Part shown: positions 26,588 to 37,016 of the stretch, piece after piece
Layout of the letters: each line of letters begins with the position of its first letter
How positions within the stretch are numbered: position 1 is the first letter of the stretch
Assembly: GCF_001548395.1 (NCBI RefSeq)
Contig: NZ_AP017367.1
Location: 4,129,001-4,193,000 of the forward strand
Direction of reading: 5' to 3'
Source of the DNA: Leptolyngbya sp. O-77
Lineage (GTDB): Bacteria; Cyanobacteriota; Cyanobacteriia; Elainellales; Elainellaceae
Length of the DNA: 64,000 nucleotides
Notes under the pieces: generated by a model
What the model was told of the DNA's origin: nothing
Database searches by the model: none
What the model saw: only the letters and a program-made list of their open reading frames with translations
Made by a program: the position numbers and the translations under genes

Positions 26588-28266
26588 TCAAGGGGGCGCA
26601 TCTTCTGACGAATCAACAGGTTCTGGTTGCAGGCTGTCTACCTGTTCCTCAATGGTCTTGATAATTTGGCTGAGGGCGGGCAGCACCTCCAACTTCGCGG
26701 CGACCATGCCCGACTCTAGACGAGCGCGATCGCGGATTTCGTTTAGCTTGGTCTGGAGTTGTCGGGCAATTCGTAGGGCATCTCGCTCTAGCGTGGCAAT
26801 TTGCTGCTGCTGATAAAACTTCAGCGCGGCCCCGCGCAAAATTTGCAGCGTCGCCTCTTCGCCCTGTTCGGTGGGGATAAAGCGGAATCGCAGTAGTAGG
26901 CGCGTCCGCTCGTGTAGTCGCTCGATTTCGACCTGGCGGGGCTGTTCGACTGGCACCAGCGGCAGCCCAGCAAGCTGCTTCAGTTCAGCAATAATGCCTC
27001 GAAAATGACGCAAATCCAAGCGGTCAATGACGGATTGCAGTACCCCGTTTTGGCTCCAGAGGATGCGCCCCATAGCGGGGGCTGATGCTCGAAATAGAGC
27101 CGTCCAATACCCCCGATCAGGACTCGTCCCAACAGTTCTTGCAACAGTTCTGGCGGCGGCAAGGTGGCCAAGGTTTCCGCCGGACGGCTGAGATGGTTTA
27201 ACTGGATGACGAGCGGCGGAATCGGGGTCATGAGTTGCGTGGGCACTTGGGGCGGCTGCTCGACGTTGATGAAGGTTGCGAGATAGTCTTGCAGGGTTTC
27301 TAGAGGAATATCGGGGGCGATCGCCGGGGTGGGCAACGGCTCTTCCTGCCTCTGAACAGCGGAGATGGATTCTGCTAACTCGTCTTCACCCAAAAATACC
27401 GCCTCGGAGGGTGGGGCTTCGGCACTCCGCTTTGCCGTGGGTGGGGACGAAACCGGATTCTCTTCGGCAGAATCGCGGCTTAGCGCCACCTTGGGTTCAT
27501 CGTGAATTGGCTCTGGTCTTGCGTCAGCCTGTGATGCACTGGCTACATCGGAAAGCGAGTCCAGATCTGGAAATGGCTCAAAGGGATTGTCGGGCGATCG
27601 CCCTTCTGGCTCTGCTGCAAGAGCGGGTTGAACGGGTTCCGGCTGAACAGGTTCCGGGGCTGGCTCTGGTGCGGCGGGTGGCGTGCCCGAGGGCGCATAG
27701 ATCGGCCGAAACCGGGGCGGCGCAAGCTCCTGGCTCAAATCTTCTGGGCTATCGACCACCAGCGTTGGCTGGGTGTTGCGGTCTAGCTTTTGCTCGGTGC
27801 GGATGCGGGGGGCGACTCGTGAACGACGATCGGCTTCGGCTTTATCCCTGGTATTGGCGCGATCGCCCAAACGGTCTGTCTCTTCTATGCCAGGAGGCGG
27901 ACTGGGCTGGGCAGCGCGGCTGCCCGTATAGTGCAAATAGGCAGAAAGGGCAGCCTGGAGCGCATCGGACGAAATCGGCTGGGGCTGGGGATAATAGTTG
28001 TGGTAGGCGATAATACGGCGCACATAATCTGCGGCCGGGTTGTCTTCGGGGTTGACCATGCCCAGCAGCAGGCAGTTGTCTTCCAGCTTTAGCGGCAGCA
28101 CTTGATAATACAAACACGCCTCAAAGGGCAAGATGCCGTCAATCAAGACAAACATCTGCTGGAGGTCTAGCGACTGCGCGAGGCTGCCTGGAAAATGAGA
28201 CAAAACCGACCGATACTGAGCGTCGGCAGATGTTGCCCCGACTTTTTTGTTGAGCGGGGAGGTCAT
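26588..28266 (-). pseudogene. PatU-like protein with MshEN/GspE-N-like domain, reading frame broken
   Basis: Two overlapping frames form one gene. The first part, from ATG 28266 (MTSPLNKKVGATSADAQYRS), has a domain like the N-terminus of GspE/PilB ATPases (ALSAYLHYTG near its end), then a long proline/glutamate-rich linker. The second, 26588-27073, continues GRILWSQNGVLQSVIDRLDL and a helical C-terminus. Removing one base from G5 at 27077-27081 and one from C4 at 27068-27071 joins them as FEHQPRYGRILW. The gene lies directly downstream of a HetZ-family gene. hetZ followed by patU is the Anabaena arrangement, and patU is split into patU5 and patU3 in strain PCC 7120, so PatU is my best guess. 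No ATPase domain is present. Confidence 0.6.
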
Positions 28267-28433
28267 AAAATCGCACCGTTCCCAATCTTTAGGGATTGAC
28301 CATGATTGATCATGATGGAAGCGAGCCGCTTCCAGCACCCTGGGCGGTTTGTTCACTCAAGCATACCCAGTCTTGCTGCAAATCGCCATCCGCAAGCCGC
28401 CAGCCTGCCCTGCCTGCGTTTGCGGCGGATGGC

Positions 28434-29606
28434 TCAGGCCAATTCTGAGTTGTCGGAGTCGTCAGACTGGGACGAGTTTCGCAGGCTGTGGGCAGACAGG
28501 TAGACCTTGACCCATTCTCCAGTAATTTGGTTCACCTTGAGATTGCGATGCTGGGCGATCGCCTCGGCGGTTTTCCAGGTTTTGAAATCCTGCACCAACT
28601 GCTGCTGTTCTGGGCTGAGGGCGTTATAGAACTCATCCCACTGATCAGGCGCAAGCCCCAGGTTATTGTCTACCGAAGTGCCCAGCCAGGTCATGACCAG
28701 TTCGGATTCAGCCTTGACAGCGAACACGCGCAGGGCGTGATAGCTAATTTTTTCCCGCAGTCGATAAACCTGCTTGACCGGAACCCCCAGCGCCGTGGCG
28801 ATCGCCTCCTGCGACTTGCCTTGGAGATGCAGCCGTAGCCACTGCGCTGCCAGCGGATCAACCTCTTGGCTGAGATAGTTCAGAAAAGTCTGCTTGACCT
28901 CGTCGCGTAAGGCCTGCTGCTCTTCCCAATCGCGCTGCTGCTCATACCGGCTGAGCGCTTGAGAATCGAGCAGGCTCATGGCGCTGTCGCTATCGTCGGG
29001 AGCAATTTCCTCCGATACCAGCCGAATCAGTTCACCCGTCGGAACCTGGGTCATGCCGCCGCGCTGGGTGCGCCGCAGATAGTTGACAAACCGATAGACC
29101 AGCAGCGGCTGATTGCGAATCGGGCGCAGGCAATACTCCTCAATGCTGGCCAGCATCAGTCCGTCTCGCAGGCGGGGCTGGGTGGTGCAGCGAGCAATCC
29201 ACTGCACCTGCTGGCGAATGTAGGTATCGTTTTGGATGAGTTCCTGAATCACTTCTTGCAGCACATCCATGACGCTGCGATGGCGATCGCGCGATAGCGC
29301 TACCCAGGTGCGGACTTTGCTGCGAATCAGGAATAGGCTGCTGAGGCGCTGTAGCAGGTTTTTGTAAGCCTGATCTGGCCGGACTCCTAAATAGCGCTGC
29401 TGCAAGATGCGATAGCGATAGTCCATCGCCTGCCGCGCCACCATAACTTGCACTGGGGTCATCTCATCAAAGCGCTCCGGCGCATCACCCAGCAGCCAGT
29501 GCAAGATTGCGTCCTGAAGGGTCGTGGGCTGGTCAGGATAGTCTTGCTGGAGCCGCGCCTGCCACTCGCGTTTTAGTTCCTCCGACCTCGACTCAGCCGT
29601 CGTCAT
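28434..29606 (-). CDS. HetZ-family DNA-binding protein
   Basis: The 390-residue protein is mostly helical. A helix-turn-helix resembling sigma-70 region 4 lies at about residues 265-300 (LQGKSQEAIATALGVPVKQVYRLREKIS), followed by a block ELVMTWLGTSVDNNLGLAPDQW that I recall as shared with HetZ and HetZ-related proteins. HetZ controls early heterocyst development in Anabaena, but family members also occur in filamentous strains without heterocysts. ATG 29606 (MTTAESRSEEL) has GAGGA upstream; the frame is open to 29678 through an imperfect EAST-like repeat, less likely translated. A PatU-like gene follows on the same strand, which supports the call. DNA targets are unknown. Confidence 0.65.
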   Translation of the reverse strand: MTTAESRSEELKREWQARLQQDYPDQPTTLQDAILHWLLGDAPERFDEMTPVQVMVARQAMDYRYRILQQRYLGVRPDQAYKNLLQRLSSLFLIRSKVRTWVALSRDRHRSVMDVLQEVIQELIQNDTYIRQQVQWIARCTTQPRLRDGLMLASIEEYCLRPIRNQPLLVYRFVNYLRRTQRGGMTQVPTGELIRLVSEEIAPDDSDSAMSLLDSQALSRYEQQRDWEEQQALRDEVKQTFLNYLSQEVDPLAAQWLRLHLQGKSQEAIATALGVPVKQVYRLREKISYHALRVFAVKAESELVMTWLGTSVDNNLGLAPDQWDEFYNALSPEQQQLVQDFKTWKTAEAIAQHRNLKVNQITGEWVKVYLSAHSLRNSSQSDDSDNSELA

Positions 29607-29938
29607 AGCAATGTAGTCCTCAGTGCTGGCTTTCGTGCAAGCTTCGGTGCTGGCTTCCATGCTACTAGCTTTGACCATATATCTTGCGCTCCCTCGCTGA
29701 TTGCTGGGTAGTTCGATCGGCTCCGCCGACCGGGTGTGTGACGATTCAACCTTTCCGCAACCATTTCATATTTGTCGGGTCAGTGTCATCACCCATTTAG
29801 GTACTCCAGACTCACCCAGGGCGATCGCCCTACAGGATTTTTGTCAAGTTTCTGGCGCATTTTTGACCCATCCCTGACCCATCCCTCGCATATTCCCAAC
29901 ATGTTCCTGGCATCACCAGGTCAATCCAGCAGAATTCC
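29607..29938. other. Intergenic region upstream of the HetZ-family gene
   Basis: The 332-bp stretch has repeated tgacccatccctgacccatccct (about 29863-29886), one HIP1 site (29820) and no gene. It is the likely promoter region of the HetZ-family gene. Confidence 0.45.
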
Positions 29939-30208
29939 TCAAGTCGATTCGGGGTCTTCTTCAATTGCTGCCACCAGCCGTTGCAGCGTATCCGTCAACT
30001 GAGCCAGTCGCTCTAGCGTAGCATCCTGATTTTCTGCCAAGGTTTGTACCGTATCGCTCAAGGCGAAAATCTGATAGCCCTGCTGCTGCACCTGCTTGGA
30101 CAACGTATCCATATGTCCCGTTAGCTGATCAACTGTTTCCGTCGTTGCCAGGACGGCTTCTCCAATTTCCCGCACCAGCGCTTCCAATGATGACGATTCA
30201 GTACTCAC
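29939..30208 (-). CDS. Small coiled-coil protein of unknown function
   Basis: The product (89 residues from GTG 30208, starting MSTESSSLEALVREIGEAV) is almost all heptad coiled coil: TTETVDQLTGHMDTLSKQV, FALSDTVQTLAENQ, LERLAQLTDTLQRLVAAIEE. GGAGAGGGAC lies directly upstream of the GTG, which supports this start over an upstream ATG at 30244 that would add a cysteine-rich stretch. It precedes the HetZ-family gene on the same strand by 332 bp. No known family was recognised. Confidence 0.65.
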   Translation of the reverse strand: MSTESSSLEALVREIGEAVLATTETVDQLTGHMDTLSKQVQQQGYQIFALSDTVQTLAENQDATLERLAQLTDTLQRLVAAIEEDPEST

Positions 30209-30606
30209 GTCCCTCTCCAAACACACGCCACAAACCAAACACACGCCACAAACACAAAATCATTCGACAAGACCATTTGACTGACCCTTGAAGCCTGAAC
30301 CTGAAGCTCGGACAATCAGCTTAGACGACCAGCCCCTTGCCTAATCAGCTTGGACAACAATATATACCATCCTTATCGCCTCCCCCACCTCCTATCCCGC
30401 ATTCTGCCCCGCACTTTCTCGCTTTTGCAAGGGATACAACCAGGCATTGGCTCAAACCTCGAACCTGATGAAGTATAGCTATCCTAAATGTCTTATCTGA
30501 TTCCCAGTACACGTGAAGTGCCGATTTCTGAAATGGCTTGAGAGAGTGAGGCGCAACGATACAATAAATCATCAGAGGATTGGAACTGGATTTTCCAGGA
30601 TTTTCT
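30209..30606. other. Intergenic region between the coiled-coil gene and gatB
   Basis: About 400 bp with a duplicated acacgccacaaac (30224-30255) at one end and no supported gene; likely holds divergent promoters. Confidence 0.45.
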
Positions 30607-32085
30607 ATGACCACCATCGCCACCAAGACCCAGTACGAAGCCGTTATCGGGCTGGAAACACACTGCCAACTCAGCACCGAAACCAAGATTTTTTCCAGCA
30701 GTTCGACTGCCTTTGGCGCTGATCCCAACACAAATATCGATCCGGTGTGTATGGGGCTACCGGGGACGCTGCCGGTGCTGAATCAGAAAGTGCTGGAATA
30801 CGCGGTGAAGGCAGGTCTGGCGCTGAACTGTCAAATTGCACCCTACAGCAAGTTTGACCGCAAGCAGTATTTCTACCCCGATTTGCCGAAAAACTACCAA
30901 ATTTCGCAGTATGACCTGCCCATCGCCGAGCATGGCTGGCTAGAAATCGAGCTAGAAGAAGAGGGACAGCCTGTTCGCAAACGCATCGGCATTACGCGGC
31001 TGCACATGGAAGAAGATGCGGGCAAGCTGGTTCACGGCGGGAGCGATCGCCTCTCTGGGTCTACCTTTTCGCTGGTGGACTACAACCGGGCGGGCGTGCC
31101 GCTGATCGAAATCGTGTCGGAACCCGACCTGCGCTCTGGAGCAGAGGCGGCAGAATATGCCCGCGAACTGCGCCGGATCATGCGCTATCTGGGCGTATCA
31201 GACGGCAACATGCAGGAAGGTTCTCTGCGCTGCGACGTGAACATTTCCATCCGTCCTGTGGGATCAGAAAAATTTGGCACGAAGGTGGAAATCAAAAATA
31301 TGAACTCCTTCAATGCCATCGAGCGGGCAATTAACTACGAAATTGAGCGGCAGATCGAGGTGCTAGAGGCGGGCGATCGCCTCGTCCAAGAAACGCGCCT
31401 GTGGGAAGAGGGCAGTCAGCGCACCATCAGTATGCGGGTCAAAGAAGGCTCCAGCGACTATCGCTATTTCCCCGAACCCGACCTCGGTCCCATCGAAGTC
31501 TCTGCCGAACAGCTTGCCGCTTGGAAGAGCGAACTGCCGGAACTGCCCGCCGCCAAGCGCCGTCGCTACGAAGAAGACCTGGGGCTATCGCCCTACGATG
31601 CTCGTGTGCTGACGGACGATCGCGCGATGGCGGAATACTTTGAGGCGACCCTGGCCGCAGGCGCACCCGCCAAACAAGCCGCCAACTGGCTGATGGGCGA
31701 TATCAGCGGCTATCTCAACACCGAAAAGAAAACCCTGGCTGACCTGCCCCTGACTCCCGAAACGCTGGCGGAAATGATCGGGCTGATCGAATCCAACACC
31801 ATCAGCACCAAAATTGCCAAAGATATTCTGCCAGACCTGCTGACTCAGGGCGGCTCCGCTAAGGCACTGGTGGAAAAGAAGGGGCTGATCCAGATTTCTG
31901 ACCCGGCTGCAATCGAAGCGGCGATCGCCAAGGTACTGGAAGCCCATCCCGCCGAACTGGAAAAATATCGCAGCGGCAAGAAAAACATGCTGGGCTTCTT
32001 CGTCGGTCAGGTGATGAAGCAAACCGGTGGCCGCGCCGACCCGAAGCTGACGAATCAGCTCTTGGTGAAGCAGTTGGATGGGTAG
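30607..32085 (+). CDS. gatB: Asp-tRNA(Asn)/Glu-tRNA(Gln) amidotransferase subunit B
   Basis: GatB binds mischarged Glu-tRNA(Gln) or Asp-tRNA(Asn), phosphorylates the acyl group and receives ammonia from GatA. The 492-residue protein has YEAVIGLETHCQLSTETKIF, the DPVCMGLPGTLPVLN block, KQYFYPDLPKNYQISQYDLP, HMEEDAGKLVH, DYNRAGVPLIEIVSEPD and the C-terminal Yqey-like tail. ATG 30607 is chosen over an upstream start at 30580 because MTTIATKTQYEAVIG is the usual beginning. Cyanobacteria need this enzyme because they lack glutaminyl-tRNA synthetase in most strains. Its end overlaps the ClC gene by 8 bp. Confidence 0.97.
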   Translation: MTTIATKTQYEAVIGLETHCQLSTETKIFSSSSTAFGADPNTNIDPVCMGLPGTLPVLNQKVLEYAVKAGLALNCQIAPYSKFDRKQYFYPDLPKNYQISQYDLPIAEHGWLEIELEEEGQPVRKRIGITRLHMEEDAGKLVHGGSDRLSGSTFSLVDYNRAGVPLIEIVSEPDLRSGAEAAEYARELRRIMRYLGVSDGNMQEGSLRCDVNISIRPVGSEKFGTKVEIKNMNSFNAIERAINYEIERQIEVLEAGDRLVQETRLWEEGSQRTISMRVKEGSSDYRYFPEPDLGPIEVSAEQLAAWKSELPELPAAKRRRYEEDLGLSPYDARVLTDDRAMAEYFEATLAAGAPAKQAANWLMGDISGYLNTEKKTLADLPLTPETLAEMIGLIESNTISTKIAKDILPDLLTQGGSAKALVEKKGLIQISDPAAIEAAIAKVLEAHPAELEKYRSGKKNMLGFFVGQVMKQTGGRADPKLTNQLLVKQLDG

Positions 32086-34747
32086 CCCGGCGGCTATCAC
32101 CGCTATTCCGCGCTCTCCCTCATTCCAAATTCTTCAAATGCGCTGGATCAATGTGCGCTGGATCAATGGCTCCAAACAGTTTGCGATCGCGGAAGCCTGC
32201 GTCATTGGTCTAGTTTCAGGGCTGGCAGCGGTCATGCTCAAACAGAGCGTGGGCTGGCTGGGCGGGTGGCGGGTGCAATGGTCGCACCAGTTTACAGACT
32301 GGCTGGTGCTGCCGCTGGTGGGGTTGGTGGGCGGCGGGCTGGCGGGGCTGCTGATCGAGCGGCTGGCTCCGGAGGCGGCGGGCAGCGGCATTCCCCAGGT
32401 GAAGGCGGTGCTGGCCAATGTGGCGATCGCCCTCAATGTCCGTGTGGCCCTGGTCAAGCTGGTCAGCGTTATCCTGACGCTGGGCGCGGGGCTGAACTTG
32501 GGTCGCCAGGGCCCGACCGTGCAGATCGGTGCAGCGCTGGCCGCCCAGCTCAGCCAGTGGATTCCCACCTCGCCAGAATATCGTCGCCAGCTCATCGCAT
32601 CGGGCGCGGCGGCAGGATTGGCGGCCGGCTTCAATGCCCCCATCGCAGGCATTTTGTTTGTGGTGGAAGAGTTTTTGCAAGATTTCTCCGGGATTACGCT
32701 GGGCACGGCGATTTTGGCATCCTTTGTGGGCGCAGTTGTGTCGCGGGTGCTGGGCGGTCGCAGCCTCAGCCTGGATCTGGGCATGACTTCTTATGAAGCG
32801 ACGTTTTCGCTCTACGACGTGCCGCTTTTTCTAATTTTGGGGCTGCTGGCGGGGCTGCTAGGCTCGCTGTTTAGCCGAGGCATTTTTGTCAGCCTGACGC
32901 TCAACCGTCGGCTCCCGCTGGGGTTGCCAGGGCGAATTGGGTTGGCAGGGCTGCTGTCTGGGTTAGTCGTATCGCAACTGCCCGACAGTTTCCGAGACAA
33001 TACAGGGCTGCAAGATCTGCTCAGTGGCGGCAACGCCGCCTGGTACTTGCTGCTGCTGGCCTTTGGCGCAAAGTTTTTGCTGACGCTGGTGGCCTACGGG
33101 TCGGGTGCGCCAGGAGGAATTTTTGCGCCGTCGCTGATTTTGGGGTCGGCGCTGGGGGCGCTGGTGGGCATTACGGGCAGCGGCTTGGAATCACTGCTGG
33201 GGCTTGCACCGCATGTCAGTCCAGCCAGTACCTATGCGCTGGCGGGGATGGGCGCGTTTTTCAGCGCGGTGACGCGGGGCCCGGTGACGGCGATCGTTAT
33301 CGTGTTTGAAATCACCGCCAATTTCAACCTGGTGCTGCCGCTGATGATTGGGTCGGGCATTGCCTATCTGGTGGCGCAACGACTGGTGGGCAGTTCGTTC
33401 TATAGCCGCCTGCTGGAGTGGAACGGCATCCAGATTCAGTCGCCGGGAACCCAGCCCGCGCCCTGGCAAAAGCTAACGGCGGCAGCGGTGATGCAGCGGC
33501 GGGTAGAAACGCTGTCGAGCAGCCTGTCGCTGGATGAGGCGAAACAGGCCTTTGCGCGATCGCACCATCGCGGATTTCCGGTCGTAGACAACGGACGGCT
33601 GGTGGGCATCGTCACCCAGAGCGACCTGTCGGCTCCAGAGCGGCAGCCTGCCAATCCTGCGGCTGCAACCCTGTCAGACATGATGACACCGCAACCCGTA
33701 ACCGTCCGCCCGTCTGACTCGCTCACCCATGTGCTGTTTTTACTGAATCGGTTTAAGGTCAGCCGCTTGCCCGTTACCGATGGACAAAAGCTGGTGGGCA
33801 TTATCACCCGTGCCGACATTATTCGCGCCGAGTCTGATCAGCTCACGGGCGAGTCGCTGCAACTGGGGCCGCGTCCCGCCCCCTCTTACGAGGTCTACCG
33901 GACGCGATCGCCCGCCACAGGCCGGGGTCGGCTGCTGCTGCCCGTCAGCAATCCCCAGACGGCTCCGATTTTGGTGAAACTGGCGGGGGCGATCGCCCAG
34001 GCGCGGGGCTATGAACTGGAGGTGCTGCACGTCATTCTGGTGTCGCGGGCCCATCCGCCTTCGGAAACTGCCGTCCGCACCACCCAGGCACGACGATTGC
34101 TGCGGCAGATTGAGCATTTGGGGCAAAACTGGCAGGTGCCGGTGCATACGCAGATTCGTGTAGCCCACGACGCAGCGCAGGCGATGCTAGAGGCCATTAA
34201 AGCGCGGCATATCAACCTGGTTCTAATGGGCTGGAAGGGCAGCACCAGCACGCCAGGGCGTGTGTTTGGCACGGCAGTGGACACGCTGATTCGGCAGGCT
34301 CCCTGCGACGTGGTGCTGGTGAAGCTGGGCGAAGAGACGAGGTTCAATCACTGGCTGCTGCCGCTGTCGGGTGGGCCCAATGCCCAATATGCCCTGACGC
34401 TGCTGCCTGCACTCACGAGCCTCAGCCCTGACCCCAGCATCAAGCTTTGTCAGGTGTTGCCTGTAGACGAGCCGCTGGCGGATCTGTCGGTGATGGCGGC
34501 GGCAATGGACGAACTCCGCCAGCGGGTCAACTGTTCCATCACTACCCGCCCGATTCGGGGACATTCCGTGCCGGGGGCGATTTTGCGGCTGGCGTGGCAG
34601 GAACCCTGCGACGTGATTGTGCTGGGGGCTAGTCGCGAAAGCCTGCTGCAACAGGCGCTCACGGGCAATATCCCAGAAGCGATCGCCCGCAGCAGCGATT
34701 GCACCGTGATTCTTGTGCGAGCGGCGATCGCCCCAGAAGACCCCTGA
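32078..34747 (+). CDS. ClC-family chloride channel/transporter with CBS pair and universal stress domains
   Basis: An 889-residue membrane protein. The ClC core (about 30-440) has the anion-selectivity motif GSGIPQVKAVL, LNLGRQGPTVQIGA and GAPGGIFAPSL. The gating glutamate of the GREGP motif is replaced by glutamine (Q144). Two CBS domains follow (about 465-590: AVMQRRVETLSSSLSLDEAK; MMTPQPVTVRPSDSL), then two universal-stress-like domains (about 610-890: LLLPVSNPQTAPILVKLAG, LVLMGWKGS; DVIVLGASRESLLQQALTG). CBS and USP domains usually bind adenine nucleotides, so transport may be coupled to energy state. ATG 32078 overlaps the gatB stop; ATG 32138 is also possible. Confidence 0.92.
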   Translation: MGSPAAITAIPRSPSFQILQMRWINVRWINGSKQFAIAEACVIGLVSGLAAVMLKQSVGWLGGWRVQWSHQFTDWLVLPLVGLVGGGLAGLLIERLAPEAAGSGIPQVKAVLANVAIALNVRVALVKLVSVILTLGAGLNLGRQGPTVQIGAALAAQLSQWIPTSPEYRRQLIASGAAAGLAAGFNAPIAGILFVVEEFLQDFSGITLGTAILASFVGAVVSRVLGGRSLSLDLGMTSYEATFSLYDVPLFLILGLLAGLLGSLFSRGIFVSLTLNRRLPLGLPGRIGLAGLLSGLVVSQLPDSFRDNTGLQDLLSGGNAAWYLLLLAFGAKFLLTLVAYGSGAPGGIFAPSLILGSALGALVGITGSGLESLLGLAPHVSPASTYALAGMGAFFSAVTRGPVTAIVIVFEITANFNLVLPLMIGSGIAYLVAQRLVGSSFYSRLLEWNGIQIQSPGTQPAPWQKLTAAAVMQRRVETLSSSLSLDEAKQAFARSHHRGFPVVDNGRLVGIVTQSDLSAPERQPANPAAATLSDMMTPQPVTVRPSDSLTHVLFLLNRFKVSRLPVTDGQKLVGIITRADIIRAESDQLTGESLQLGPRPAPSYEVYRTRSPATGRGRLLLPVSNPQTAPILVKLAGAIAQARGYELEVLHVILVSRAHPPSETAVRTTQARRLLRQIEHLGQNWQVPVHTQIRVAHDAAQAMLEAIKARHINLVLMGWKGSTSTPGRVFGTAVDTLIRQAPCDVVLVKLGEETRFNHWLLPLSGGPNAQYALTLLPALTSLSPDPSIKLCQVLPVDEPLADLSVMAAAMDELRQRVNCSITTRPIRGHSVPGAILRLAWQEPCDVIVLGASRESLLQQALTGNIPEAIARSSDCTVILVRAAIAPEDP

Positions 34748-34933
34748 TGCAAATATCCAGGCACACAACCAAGCTAGAGTGATGCTTTGGGAAGAATGAT
34801 CCCTTTGGAAATGGTGAAAACCAAGTGCGTTTGGGATTAATAAAATCGGTGACGTTAGGGTGCGGTTTTCTCAAGTTACAAACTGTTTCATTGACTGGTT
34901 TATAGTCTTCAGCAGTCTTTTCTTAAACCACCC

Positions 34934-36927
34934 GTGAGCGCTTCACCCTCTTCTTTGACAAAACTTTGGAACGCTTTTTGCTCCAGCGGGTTGAGCGGCC
35001 TGAAGGCGGCTACTCTGACGGGTTTGACTGTGACTGGGCTGGTGTTGGGGCTGCGGCAGGTGGGCGGGCTGGAACCGCTGGAACTGCGGATTTATGACCG
35101 GATGGTGCGCCTGCGATTTCGGGACGGATTGCTTGGCAATTCACCCGATTCGCCCGACCCGCGCCTGCTGGTGGTGGAGATTACCGAAGCGGATATCCAA
35201 GCGCTCCAGCGGTCTACACCGTCGGATGAAACGCTGGCCCAGGCGATCGCCCAGCTTCAGCAATATCAGCCCCGCGTCATCGGGCTAGACCTGCACCGCG
35301 ACGTACCCCAGGAGCCGGGTCACGCCCAGTTGCAAGCTCAACTTCTGGCCCCAAACCTAGTCGCGATTACCAAACTGGGCGAGTCGGCGGGCGATTCGCG
35401 CAGCGATCCGTCCCGGAGTCGCATTCCACCCGCCGGGGTTGCCCGCCGAGCGCGTCGGGTTCAATGATTTTGTGATTGATCGATCGCGATGGGGTGATTC
35501 GCCGCAGCCTGCTATACGCCCACACCCGACACCGAAACCCATACGTCCCTGTCGCTGCGGCTGGCGATCGCCTACCTGAAGCCAGACGGCATCCGCCCGC
35601 GCCCCAGCGCCGCCCAATCCCGACGATTTGCAGCTTTGGCGCGTCCGCTTTTGTGCCGCTACAAGCCCAACTCCGGAGCTTACCAGCGCCTCGACAGCAG
35701 CGGCTATCAAACCCTGCTAGACTATCGCGCCCGCCAAAATCCGGCTCGCCGCGTCAGTTTGAGTCAGGTCTTGGCGCAGGACATTTCGCCAGAGTGGGTG
35801 CAGGACAAAATTGTGTTGATTGGGATGACGGCTCCCAGCGGCAAGGATTTGTTTTACACGCCCTTTAGCGCGGGCGAGGAGGTGAGCCACCAGATGCCGG
35901 GGGTGATGATTCACGCCCAGATGGTGAGCCAGTTTCTCGATGCTGCCACCGGAGCGCGATCGCCCTTCTGGTTTTGGGCAGAGTGGCAAGAGTGTCTGTG
36001 GATCTTGGGCTGGGCAACGGTCAGCGGGGCGATCGCCTGGAGCGTGCGCCATCCGATCGCGCTGGGCCTGAGCAGCGTGGGGCTGCTGGGGCTGATTGCA
36101 GGTGCTGGCTTTGGGCTATTTTTGCAGCAGGGCTGGGTGCCGACGGTGGCTCCGGCGATCGCCTCGATGATGGCGCTGGGCACGATCGTCGCCTACCGAG
36201 CGCAGCAGTCGCACCGCCAGCACCCAGATGGTGATGACGCTGCTGGGGCAAAACACCTCCCCCCGAAATTGCCGACGCGCTGTGGAATGCCCGCGATCGC
36301 CTGCTGGCCTCAGGCAAGCTGCCGGGTCAGCGGCTGGTCGCCACAATGCTGTTTACCGACATCAAAGGGTTCAGCACCATTTCTGAGCAAATGCCGCCGG
36401 AGGCGCTGCTGGAATGGCTGAATGAATATCTCGAAGCCATGACCCACGAAATTCAGCAGCACCACGGCATTATCAACAAGTTCACGGGCGACGGGCTGCT
36501 GGCGATTTTCGGGGTGCCCATGCCCCGCGTGGAGGAGCGCGAGGTCGATGAAGATGCCTATCAGGCGATCGCCTGCGCCCTGGCAATGGGCAAGCGGCTG
36601 GAGCAGTTAAACCAGATCTGGCAACAGCGCGGACTTCCGCCGATCCAGATGCGGGTGGGAATCTTCACTGGCCCCGTGGGTGGTGTGGGCAGCCTGGGCG
36701 GCAAGGAGCGAATGGAATACGGCGTGATTGGCGACAGCGTGAACACGGCATCTCGGCTGGAAAGCTGCCTCAAGGATCGCCAGGTCGATCTCTGCCGCGT
36801 GTTAATCGCTGAGGAAACGCTGATGCATGTCAAAGGCAAGTTTCAGGTAGAATCCTGGGGACCCTTAGCGCTCAGCGGCAAACAGCAGCTTGTGGAGGTC
36901 TATCGGGTGATTGGCTACGCAACGTGA
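34934..36927 (+). pseudogene. CHASE2-class III adenylate/guanylate cyclase, reading frame broken at several points
   Basis: Three large pieces form one gene: a membrane anchor and CHASE2 start (34934-35440), the rest of CHASE2 and three membrane helices (about 35550-36220), and a class III cyclase domain (36280-36927). The cyclase has the metal aspartates in MLFTDIKGFS and NKFTGDGLLAIFG and the transition-state region YGVIGDSVNTASRLES; the residue after Tyr is Gly where Thr or Asp is common. Removing one base at G4 35435-35438, TT 35476-35477, C3 35525-35527, C3 36223-36225 and C6 36259-36264 gives one continuous protein of about 660 residues. All repairs are deletions of single bases, nearly all in runs, which suggests sequencing error. 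GTG 34934 is the start. Confidence 0.82.
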
Positions 36928-37016
36928 GATTTTGGATTTTAGATTGGCGATTTTAGATTGCTGATCCGGGGATTACATCCAGGGATGGGGCAAGAGTTCG
37001 CTCAGCCGGATGTGAT

